Shown one piece after another: positions 41,301 through 53,300 of a stretch of DNA of 64,000 nucleotides. The notes beneath the pieces were generated by a model that made no database searches, had not been told where the DNA came from, and saw only the letters and a program-made list of their open reading frames with translations. Made by a program: the position numbers and the translations under genes. This DNA comes from Chelydra serpentina (lineage: Eukaryota > Chordata > Testudines > Chelydridae). Within the stretch, counting starts at the first letter, position 1. Every line of letters starts with the position of its first letter. Location: NCBI GenBank assembly GCA_037349315.1, contig JBAIAC010000001.1, positions 6,614,001-6,678,000 of the forward strand. Reading direction: 5' to 3'.

Positions 41301-44300
41301 GGAGCAGCTCCTGGCCGGGGATGGGCTTGCGAATGAGTCCCTACTGTGGCGCGGCCATGTGGAGTGGTGGTGTCCGGATCGACGCCGACCACGGGACCGC
41401 AACCTGGAGCTTGATCGATAGCGGCGGTAGCTGCTGCTCCGGGACCAACTCTGACGGGTGGACCCACGACGGCACAGTGCCGGTAGTCGATGCCCAGGAC
41501 TACGGGGTCGGTGACGCAGTGGAGACTCTGACTGGGACTCCGGAGGAGGGCAGCGCTGATGTCCATTCCGCGACCGACTGTGATAACTTCTCCTGGGTCG
41601 GGACCTCAAGGGACATCCCCTTCGGTGAACTGCCCGACGTGGAGCGGCGCCCCGACGTGGAGCGGCACCAGGAACTTTGGGCCGACGGTACCCAACCCAA
41701 CAGTCTGGCGGACGTCGGAGGAGACCCACGTGGATCTTGCCGTGGATTGGGGCCCGCTGGGGTGTGGCGTCGGGAATGTTCCCTCAACCGGTACCGCTCC
41801 GGGGGTGACTGCGGTGCATCGAGCGGAGGCTTGCCTCAGGAGCATGGCACCAACGCTGGTGGTGCTCCAGGTATCGGCAGGGACAAGACATCCTGGGCCG
41901 CTTGCAAGGCCTCTGGTGTGGAAGGCATCCGGACATCCGGAGAGGCCTGCGCCGATGCAGCCAGGCTGCTCCGTTCCACAAGAGTCGAAGGCCTGGGGGC
42001 CGAGGGGGATCGAGGACTGCCCGACACGGGTCTAGCCTCTGCCCCAAGTGCTTCGCGGGACTTCTGCGTGGAGGACGTCTTCTTGGTCCTCTTGCAGCCC
42101 ACAGACGGGGACCAGTGCCGACTGGACGAGGGAGCCAGGGGGTCGCTGCGCACTGACGTCATGGTGCCTGGGGCCGACTCGGAGCAGCGCACCGGGGTCG
42201 GAGTCAGCGCCAACTCCATAAGGATAGCCCGGAGACGAATATCTCACTTGCACCTTAAAGATCTGCAGATTTTGCAGTGGTCACTGATGTGGGTTTCACC
42301 CAAACAGTCTGCGTGCAGATCACTCTGGGGCATAGACCACCCGCAAGTGTCTCATGACTTAAAACCCTGGCTCGGGGCATGCCCTGGCCCAGGCACTCTA
42401 ACTGAACTAACTTGAGAAACTACAAGTACTAGATAGAAATGCTAGGAATGAGCTGCAGCAAAGCTGGAGCTGCGACGTTCCGACGCACCTTCACTGCCAG
42501 CAAGAAGGAACTGAGGATAGGGAAGCGCGTGGCGCCCCTTATAGGGCGCCAGAGTGGCGCCACCCCAGAGACGCGGGGGGGGGAGCGCTCCCCCTACGGG
42601 TACTGCTTAGGGAAAAACTTTCCGGCACCAGTGCACGTGGCAAACACGCACACCTACTGTGGAGTAGACATGAGCAATCACTCGAAGAAGAACATAAGAA
42701 CGGCCATTCTGGATCGGATCAATGGTCCATCTAGCCCAGTATCCTACCTTCTGACCGTGGTCAATGCCACGTGCTTCAGAAGGAATGAACAGAACATGTA
42801 ATCGTCAAGTGTTCCATACGCAATAGAAAAGGTAATTGGAATGTAGAAAATAATTTATTTGCTTAATGTAGACCCAGAACAAAGGGAACACATTTGTGAA
42901 AACCACAGAGATACTAGTGTAGATTAGGGACTGAAGAACCCTTCACAAGATTATAAAATTGTATTAGCAAATAGGCACAATATGAAAAGTGTGTCAACCA
43001 CAAAGTAAATACCTATAATAGACCCCAACGTATCGTAGAGAGATGTTAAAAGAATACTATAACCTAGGTGTGTCCACCAGGCAAACGAGTAATTATTTCT
43101 GGTATGTTTGCTAGAGTCACACTTGAGGGTCGACATTAAATCTTAGTCAAGGTTGTTGGAGAAATTAAATGGCAATTACTGTTGAAATAAAACAGACCTT
43201 CAGGTTTGCTTTGAGACAACTTCTGTTTGTCTCCAAACAAGCTGAACCCCTAAAATCACCAGGTACCATAGGTCCTCATTAGAAGATATCTGATAAGAAG
43301 TAAATCAATCAGTACAAGATTCTTGATGAAGTCTTCAAGTTTTCTGAGTTAGGTACCATCAGCCTAAGTGCCCCTTTTCTCATTTTTGCAGCATAAAAGC
43401 CAATACACCAAAGATAGATTATAGTAGTACTGTTAGAAATCTAATTGACCAACTTTCCTTTTGTACCTACCTAAAGTTCAGATACTACCTACAGTTCGGG
43501 ACAGAGAGCTATGGGTTAAATTTTATGAAATATCCAAGTTAAAATAGTTATAAAGTTTAACTGCAATTAATGTTATTGCTTAAAAGTCATATTAAAGTTG
43601 TTTAGTATTAATAAGCTGTTACGATGCATATACATGCTCATAAGTACAGAAGAAACATGTTTTAATAATTAAGTATTAAATATTACAAATATTAATCAAT
43701 TGTTTATTGTATTAATCTTGGTTAATGCAAAAGTGTTTAATTTCAAATGGAAGTGAATATTTTAGTGTTTGGAATTGGAATGCTGATTTGATAATGAACC
43801 CTGGAAGGTGTTTTGTGTAGAACAAAATTGGGGATACATTTTCCGATACTGGAGGCTGGAATAAACTCACCTTGCATTAAAGTTAGCTATAAGTAAATGA
43901 AAAATAAACTTAAGCTTCAAGATCAAAGGAATTTAAGAGTATTGTACATATACACACACAACAGATTACAAACAGATTTATAGCTGTTAAATGTTACAAG
44001 AACACAGAATTAGATGATTTAGAGTAATTCTGCTGGCACTGTATTTTCAATTAATATCAAGAATCATGAAATTATAATAAGGATTAAAGAATCAGCTGAA
44101 AGACAAAAAGCAGCCTCACTCGAAGATCAGATCCTGAGCAAAGAGTTGGGTTTGTCTGGATCCAGACAGCAGCTACCCACTTCCTATAAAAGCAGTCCTG
44201 AAAGGTAACCTTCCTCTCACCAAGAGAGGAATATTTTTAACCAAGTGGTACTAGTCCCAAATCCTAACCAAAATTACCTTGAGAAACAGAAACTTTCCTG

Positions 44301-47300
44301 AAGATTGAAGACACCAACACACAAACAAGCAAGACTGTCTTATCCTACCTAAGCAAAGCAATCTTTGTCACTCAATTTCCATAGGTAAGCCCTGTACATC
44401 AAGGGAGGGCAGGATTTTGGCTCAGGAGAACAGAAGATACTACTTTTCTAAAAGGTTAGAAAAATTTGAATTAAAACCTTTGTTCCATAAACCAGGCCAC
44501 TGTGCTGATAAGATCTAAATTCTAGAGGAAATAGACTTAATAACCCAAGCAACTTCCATAGTTCCAGATAAGGAAAGAAAAGTTGTACTAAATACAAGAA
44601 AGAAAAAATTGCATTTAATAGCGTTAAGATCAGGAAACGTTTACTAGGACGTGGTTTCTACTTAAAATTTAGGTTGATGTAACTACGGTATTCAGGGGGG
44701 TGGATTTTTCCAACCTAATCACCAATGTAGATACAGCTGAGTTTAAAGAAGAATGCTTCCGTTAACCTATCTATCATTGCTCAGGGAGGTGGTTTTCCTA
44801 CAGTAATGGAAAAAAAGGTTCATTTGTGTAGACTGAGTCTGCACCAGGGGGTTATGCCAGCATAGGTTCAGTGCCATAGCTATGACTCTATAGTCCCCAT
44901 AGTATAGACATGGCCTAGGACAGAAATATAACTGAGTCAGAGTTTTCTATGCATTACTTAATTGCTGTTTTAATAAACACTGTATTTCAGCGCAGAACCT
45001 GCTCGTCTTTTGGTGTGTTTTAAGACCAAGTTAGCTACCACTGAGATCTTAAAGTTTAGTTGGTTAATTGCTTAGAATACCATTAATATAAAGTTCATAG
45101 TCATTTTGCTGTATGTTACATACTTTTAAATTGTGACTTGCAATGTTATGCGTGTGGTGTTTGGTTATATTGCTTTTTTTTCTTGTTAAACTGATTTGGA
45201 ATGCATCATTGACCATTAATGCCCTTTTGTTTTAACACACTGATATACTGAATATTAATTTAACACACTGAAATATTGAATATTAATATTTTTACTTTGG
45301 AAACATGTTAGGTTACACACTATGTAATTAATGTGGTGTAACCTAAGAGTTATTGGTATCCATTTGGTCTTGTATTGTAATCAATTTTGACTTCTGCATT
45401 TAGTTTTAGAAAGTTTAAGTGATTTTAAGAGTTACTATACTGAACTTCCTTCAGTTTACTACTGTGTTTATGATATTGATTTTCAATCATGGTGTTAAAC
45501 TTCACTTGTAACATTTGATTGTCAATTGTTTAAATTAATGTTTTTAATCAATTTTTCCATTTCTTTACAGATTTTTTATAACTCAATTATTTACCTTCTA
45601 TACTGTGTAAATCATTTGCCTATCCTTTACCATTTAGATAATTTTAGAGGGTTTTTTTCCCCCTAAATAAACAAGCCTTATTTCAAAGTCACATTTCTTT
45701 GTTTATTTGGTTGGCATCCTCTAATCCGATGTGGGACCATCTCTTTCTGGGAGAGTCGCAAATTAATGATCAGATAGCTCCATCTGCTGACTTTCCTTTT
45801 CCTTGAACTAGTTCTAAGAGTAAGTTGGTTAATACTTTTATTTAATCATTTATTGCTTCTCCCAATTGTCAACCTTGATCATTTTTGTTAATTTTAAAAC
45901 TACCCGGTAACCAATATTTTGAAAACCGCCACTTTAACACTACACTTGTTTTTTCGCACCAGTATAGCTACATCAGCTTAGTTCCCTTGATGCTGAACTG
46001 GTGCAAACCTCTAATGTAGACAAGGTGTGCCAGCAAAAGAGTGGCTTGCAATAGTACATTACACTGTTTCAAACCCTATTAAGGTGCACCACGCCGAATC
46101 ACTTATTACACCAGTGTAGCCCCTCTTCACTATAGGTCTGCAGCAGCTCAGCTATTCTGGCAAAGAGAATCTCAGGGTGTAGACAAGCTCTTGAAAGCAT
46201 TGTAGACAATATTTTTATTCTCTCTGTAAAATGCCATGCACAACTACAGATCTGTATGAAATATTAGGCAGGCTGGTACAGGAACTTAAGTTTAGGATGA
46301 TGGCCATGCATGTGCTCACCTTAATATGTACATTTTGTGTGGAAAGACTTCTGAACACTGTAATATTACAATAAGGAATCCCCTAAGCCATTTTGTGTAT
46401 TTAAAAGCATCTTTGCAAAAACTTACACCAAAGCTTTCAAATATCAGTGCTGCAAACAGTTACTGAAGTTTGTATGAAGAACCTACATATGTGGCCTGAT
46501 CTGAAAAGCTAGTGAAAGGAGTTGAGAGTGCTTAGCTCTTCCGGGGGGGGGGAAGGGAGAGAGAGAGGAGAAGAGAGAAATCAGGCCACTTCTTTTGGTC
46601 CCCCTATCTTGACACATCTAAGTTTGAAACCTGAAAATTATTTATAGCCTCAGTGGCTATAGGCTTTCCAGCATATTCTAACAATGTGATCGATAATGTT
46701 ATTTAAAAAACAAACAATAATCACCTCAGTGCAATTTTGACTGAATGAACTTTTCACTGTTCTTGGCAGTTAGCCTAATGTAAGAGTCTTCCTGCACCCA
46801 ATCCAGATGCAGAATTGCAAGGAGAACATGGGCCAGAAGAGACAGCATCAATACAATCTAGTGTGCAGAGCTGTATGTTGCCTCAGCTATTCAGATCATT
46901 CTCCTCCCTAAAGGAACCAGACCCTAAAGATGTTACATCTCCATATTCTGTTGCCTGGTTTTTCTTTTGGGTTCCTTTTTCGTAGGACCTGTTATTCACA
47001 TACAATATCCTAGTATGCAAGAATGCATACAACGTAAAAAAAGGCATAGAAATGAAAACTTATGATTATTTATTAACTTTATGTGCATTCTGGTATACTG
47101 CAATACTCTGACTGGGTCAGGCAGCCCTAGCTCTCTGGAGGTTAGGCTGCCTGTAGTACAGACTATTTATCTTTAAATCCTACTTTCACTGCAGAAAAAG
47201 TTTATTTTAGCTCTTCATGTCTTTTTCTTCTGGGAACAGAAAAATTTATTTTGACATAAAACTAAAATGATTCCTGTATTTCTATCAGTCTTATTCCTTC

Positions 47301-50300
47301 CCCAGAAGCCTGGATCACATTTAGGATACTAGTGCACAGCATTAATCACTCAGCTTTTATAAAGCTATTAATTAAAGTGAAGGGGTGAATTATATGGGGC
47401 ATTTAGATAAAGGAAGGACAGTCTTCAAAAGCTCTAAGTTAAGCCTTGAAAAGAGATGACTGAGAATTGTCTTAATCATGGTTTTAAAAAGATTTGATGG
47501 GATCATACAAGGATCTAGGGATAAAATCTGTTCACATGACAAGGCAAAGGTGTCACCTGAGGTCATCAGTTAAACTAAAGGAAAAAAGACTTAGATGAAA
47601 TGTCAAAAGCAGTCTCTTCGTAAGAGTCATCAATATGTGAAATAGGCTGCCAAAAGAGAGAGAGAGCATGAAGGATTTTGAGACTTGACAGATGTACAGA
47701 ATAAACTGGTTACATTTACTGAGTTGTAAAATTCAGACACTGTGATGCAGAGAAAACTGGGATATTTGATTTCTGAGGCCACCAATTGTTTATATATATA
47801 TATATAAGCATTTTTAAAACGTATATATTAGTTAACAATGCACATTTGTTAAACCAGAACAGGAAAGGCAAAGCTTCCAAAAAAAATTGCAATAAACAGT
47901 AATTTAAAATTTCACTGGTAGGCCAGGCCTCATCTGATTTGAAAGAGGCAAAAAAGCAAGTATCTGATAAGAATAAAGTCTCCCAGCAGGAACTTACAGT
48001 TATTGCCTGTGACAGAATGCAGAGAGTTAACAGGTGTGTCTGTGCTCTGATCACTCTGACACAAATTAGCTTCTCCTCAGAGGGCTGATTGATTAAGTAC
48101 ATTTTGATGCCCCAATCAGGATAGCAGGCTGGGTGAGCTAAAGGATTAATTAGCCCAGGGGTCTCAAACTCAAATGACCACGAGGGCCACATGAGGACTA
48201 CTACATTGGCTGAGGGCTGCATCACTGACCCCACCCCCATCCCACCCCTTCCATGAGGCCCCGCCTCTTCCCACCCCTTCCCTGCCCCCATTCCAACCCC
48301 TTCCCTGAAATCCCCATCCCAACTCCGCCCCCTCCCTGCCCCCAGAAGGTGCAGGAGGAGTGTGGCAGGGACTCATGGCAGGGAGTTGAGGTGTAGGAGG
48401 TGTGCAAGGTGTGGCAGGGGGCTCAGGGCAGGGAGATGGGGTGTGGGATGCAGGAGGGGTGAAGGGTGCGTTAAGGGTCTCAGGGAAGGGGGTTGGGGTG
48501 CAGAAGGGGTAAGAGGTGCGGCAGGGGGCTCACGGCAGGGAGTCGGGGTGCGGCAGCGGGTTGGGATGCAGGAGAAGTGCGGGGTGCAGCAGGGGGCTAT
48601 GGGCAGGGGCTTGGGGTGCAGGAGTGCGGGGTGCAGGAGGGGTGCGGCAGGGGGATCAGGGCAGGGGGTTGGAGTGCAGAAGGAATGCGGGGTGCAGCAG
48701 GGGGCTCAGAGCAGGGGTTTGGGGTGCGGCAGGGGGCTCAGGGCAGGGGGTTCGGGTGCAGGAGGAGTGCGGGGTGCAGCAGGGGACTCAGGGCAGGGGG
48801 TTGGGATGCAGGAGGGGTGCAGCAGGGGGCTTAGGGCGGGGGATCAGGGCAGGGGGTTGGGGTACAGGAGTAGTGCAGGGTGCACCAGGGGGCTCAGGGC
48901 AGAGGGTTGGGGTGCAGAAGGAATACGGGGTGCAGCAGGGGGCTCAGAGCAGGGGTTTGGGGTGCGGCAGGGGGCTCAGGGCAGGGGGTTCGGGTGCAGG
49001 AGGAGTTCAGGGGTGGGCTCCGGCCCGGTGCGCACTGGGGGCATAGCGGGCTCCCTGCCTGCCCGCCCTGCCCCCGCGCCGCTCCAGGAAGCGTCCGGAA
49101 CCTGGGGGCGGGGGGGTACAGGGGTCTGTGTGTTGCCCTGGCCGCTCCTCTAGGTACCTCCCCCGAAGCTCCCATTGGCCGCGGTTCCCCATTCACGGCC
49201 AATAGGAGCTGCGGAGGGCGGTGCCTGGAGGCGAAGGCAACACACAGAACCCTGTGCCTCCCCTCCCCCAGGTTCCGGACACTTCCCAGAGTGGCGCGGG
49301 GGCAGGGCAGGCAGGCAGGGAGCCTGCCTTGCCCCTGGTGCGCGCCAGGCCAGAGCCGCTCTAGGTAAATGCTGGGGGGCGGGGCAGGAGGGCCGCGGGG
49401 GAGCTGGCGGGCTGCAGAAAATAACCCTGTGGGCCACACGCGGCCTGCGTGTTTGAGACCCCTGAATTAGCCCCTCAGCTGAGGACTGATAAAAAGGCAC
49501 AGGAAGGAAGTGTAAGGGAAAGAGCAGGGCTAGCTGAGGCCAGAGTCAGAGAGACCTCCAGGTAGGGAGACCTCTAATCCTTGTAGGCCCAGGGAGAAGC
49601 TCTGAGGACACCAGGGCCATTGTACATAATTACTGCTGCACAAAACTGTAAAGGTCGTGGTGGAGGGATCTGAAATAAACAGCATGGTGTGGACATTCAA
49701 CCAATGGAGTCTGAGCAGGTTTCTGTGATACCAGAGATCAGGGACAGAGAACTGCCCTGTTACATTGGCCAACAGTACTAATTCCAAATCTGGAGAGACT
49801 AAGCAATCAACTGCAATGTAAAGCCAAAAAGCAGCCTTTGTCCATTTTCTGACCAACCAGTGTTGGCCACAACTCACTAAAGAGTCTACTGAGGATCTTA
49901 CCACCTAATAAAAGAGGCTTCCACTTTGATGGTGAATCAAATTGAAGCTTCAATTCTAGAAAACAGAGCAGGTCCTAGGGATTGGGTGGGAGAGACAGTG
50001 AACAACTGCTCAACTGAATTTATTTTTTATATAATGTATGTGACCACAGATAAAGAAGTTCCACTCCTGTGGCTGTTTGACATCTTGTGGACTAGATTTT
50101 GCCTAGTTGTACCCTAGTGCATAATAGCGGGGGAACCACTTAAAAGGTCTTCCTTCCTCTTTCGTGACCCTGTGCAAAAAAAACGCAGGCTCAAACTCAG
50201 TCCCTGCACACCTGGCAAGTGTCTAGTACTGAAGCACCTCAAGAAAGGTCAGCAACAGGGTGTGGTGGGAGCCATGGCCCCACTATCCTCCCACACGGGC

Positions 50301-53300
50301 CAACAGAATAGGACCAGGACAATTCAACACCTTCCCAAAGGGTTCTGTAGCTCCGACTCTGGCATGGACTCCCACTCCCAGAGGCTGCTGTTTGCGTGAA
50401 GCACCTCAGCGCTCACTTTGCAGCCCAGTGCAAGCTCCAGGTATAAAAGCCAAAATAGAGCCCTACATATTATAAAGAGTTCTTCAGCCTCTTGTGATAA
50501 TAGAAGGAACACATTTTAACTCATAGTTATATTTAAATTTCCATATTTCAACATTTTTCAAAAGAGGAAATGATCCCAACCATAGCACAATGAACAGATT
50601 TCAAGCCAGAACTACTAACATGCAACAGGAATAAATTCCTTTACTTTCACAATTATAATTTACTGTAGTAGAGAATATATATTTTCTGAAGTCCACAGTA
50701 TACAGGTGCTAGTAGCCAGGTTCACTTTTGGTCTTACACATTTGCATGGGAATTCAGTAACCTAATCGGAATGGAACTAATCTGCTCTTTTAATGTAACG
50801 AAAGACCTCAAAATTCAATTTCTGACCTTTTTTTGAAGTTAATATCCCATTATAAAGACCATGGGAAGCTCAGAGCCCTGATGGCTTTATTCTTCAGGTT
50901 GTCTGGTAAGAATCTGAACAAGACAGCAGTACACTGGCTTACATTGTACGTGTTCTCTTTGTGATGAGGCAAGATACAAATATTTTAAATCAAAGTCTGA
51001 AAACTGAACAATGAAGTAATTTTGACAGAAGGGAAACAGCTTGTTTGATCCAGTGGGGGGAGGGGAGGAGACACAACCTGAGAGTAAGCAGATCTCTCTA
51101 TTCCTGACTCTACCACTGTCTCACTATATAATTTTGAACAAGTCACTTAACCTTTCTGTGCTTCAGTTTCCTCATATGGATAATGGTGACAATAATACAA
51201 TGATGATTAGCTACCTTTGTAAAGCATATTAACATCTATGTATGAAAATGTACGTGTTAAGTATTATTTCACATCTTAGATATCTAAGTATTTCTAGAAC
51301 CACAAACCTGAAACCATGCATTTTCCTTAGTACCAACAGATAAGTTTTGTTTTCAAAGAATTCACATCCCCCACCCCAAAAAAAATCTGTCTTAGAATTC
51401 ACTGTGCAATAATAAAAAGAATAGGAGTACTAAATTAAATATTATAATGTTTACAAGTATAGTACTAAAAATATAGTACTAACAATATTTTAATACCTTA
51501 TTCATAAACTACATATAACAGAGCTTACTTACAGGTGAGCTATCCTCTCTCCTTTTAGAGGAGGTAGAATGTTCCCCGAACCAATTAGGCAGTTGTGCAC
51601 TATAGTGAGACACTGCTGTACATCATCTCTGGAAGTCAAAAAATTTAAAATTTAAGTCAAAAATGTTAATGTTAGAAAATTATAAGTGCAGACTATTTAT
51701 TTTCTATCAATTTTTTAAATAAAGATGTGACAAAGGGTCCTGTGGCACCTTATAGACTAACAGAGGTATTGGAGCATAAGCTTTAGTGGGTGAATACCCA
51801 CTTCTTCGGATGCAAGCAGTGGAAATGCTTGCATCCGACTAAGTGGGTATTCACCCACTAAAGCTTATGCTCCAATACCTCTGTTAGTCTGTAAGGTGCC
51901 ACAGGACCCTTTGTCGCTTCTACAGATCCAGACTAACACGGCTACCCCTCTGATACTTAAATAAAGATGTTTCTTCTTGGGTAATCTTAGCAGCTTCTCC
52001 CCAGTAAAGGTGCTCTGCAGGCAAGTCATGCATTTCTGATCCTCTAATTCATTAATCTTAAAGATCATTTAATAAAATATCCTTTCATGAAGCACCTCCT
52101 TTCACAAAGCCCTAACCCTCAACAGTTTAGTTTTCTAAATTATTTATTTTGCACACCATCCTGAAATAGTAAGGCAAAGCATCTGCAGCACGAGATGAAG
52201 AGTCTAATTTAATGCACAGATAATATTGATTTTTCCAAATCCCAACAATTATCTGAACATTTTATCTGGTCCTATATTAAAAATCTGTACTGAAACTCAC
52301 ATTTGGGGGGCGGAGGGGAAGAGGGGAATAGGGAAAACTCACCCCACAGTGAACAGGAGTCAGTGAATGAAAGTTTTCTTCAGCACATAAAATGTTCTAT
52401 TGCAAAGGGGATCATTTTCCCAGGAAGATTTTTTATAACAGTGTTAATGTTTTGCTATCTCTGTGCTACTGTAGATTTTGAAGAGCAAAATAATTTTTTC
52501 CTAGCTATTGGTAACAAGTAGCCTCCTAAAATCAAAACTTAGACCGCTTCCATCATATAGGGGACCTGTGTATTATATTGAAAATTTACATTCGTTACAA
52601 CGTTAGTCCTCTGTCCTTTTATTAAAAAGGCTTGTGATGAGCACAGTTTATACATTTTAAAATAATTTCTGGCACTGCTTTTTGAATTCTTAACTAATTT
52701 TTGGGGGGAAGTGCTCCTTGATTACAAAATCCTTAGCTATTATGCATTAGATGTGAAGAACCCTTAATATTTTTAAACACTGATGTCTACATTGAATTTT
52801 TTATTTATCTTCACCTGTATGACTTCATTATAAAGTGCCCGGAAATATTCATAGTAAAGAAATTTTCTAAGAAAGAACACCTCCTGACTGATTTTTGTAT
52901 ATGGCTTAAGCATAAACTGCTAAATATGTGCTTTTATTTCCAGGACAGATATCCACAAAAATATGATTTCTAGTTCTCAGACAATGGAATCAAATGATTG
53001 AAGTTGGCAACTTCGGGAGAAAAAGGAACTCAGGCACTAAAAATTTTCAAAACATCTTTGTACCTGGGTACACAGCACTCATCCAGGAACCAGCCAACCG
53101 CAATACCACTAATGGCCTCTATTAGGTCTGTTACCCTGTTTTCCTCTCATTTTCTAGTTCAAGCTCTTGAATTTATTTCCCTGCTACTGCTTTTTTACCC
53201 CCTCAATATTTATTATTTTAATTTTGTGAGAGCCTACATACCCTGACCAAGACAGAGGTCTCATCATGCTACACACTACATAAAACAGATTCAGAGATGG

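Larger units (their letters stand above)
36541..42690 (-). mobile_element. DIRS-like tyrosine-recombinase retrotransposon
   Basis: About 6.1 kb with inverted terminal repeats: 36541-36733 matches the reverse complement of 42500-42690 at roughly 90%, including 'ccacagtaggtgtgcgtg' and 'ggcgccctataaggggcgcc'. A third copy of the outer end lies inside at 36832-36868. The minus strand codes for gag, RT with YLDD, RNase H and tyrosine recombinase, in that order. No protease or DDE integrase is seen. Each domain is broken by stops or frameshifts, and a hAT MITE interrupts the recombinase, so it cannot move on its own. Confidence 0.92.
48008..49764 (+). mobile_element. solo LTR split by a hAT element
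   Basis: Starts TGTGACAGAATGCAG and ends GCCCTGTTACA. With the inserted hAT element and one target copy removed, about 440 bp remain. An AATAAA lies near 49674. Flanks ATTGCC and TTGGCC are only a rough match, so the target duplication is unproven. The LTR call rests on the TG...CA ends and poly-A signal. Confidence 0.58.

Noticed and set aside
41321..42415. 364-aa plus-strand open frame
   Set aside because: It is antisense to the DIRS gag region and reflects high GC content. No domain or start context supports it.
42690..42805. tRNA gene candidate beside the DIRS right end
   Set aside because: No A/B box pair or cloverleaf could be drawn. It matches an interspersed repeat instead.
47791..47806. 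TA dinucleotide run as a possible regulatory site
   Set aside because: Ordinary microsatellite in intron sequence.
48362..49153. 263-aa plus-strand open frame, plus overlapping frames of 113-181 aa
   Set aside because: Gly-rich translation of the minisatellite inside the hAT element, open in several frames at once.
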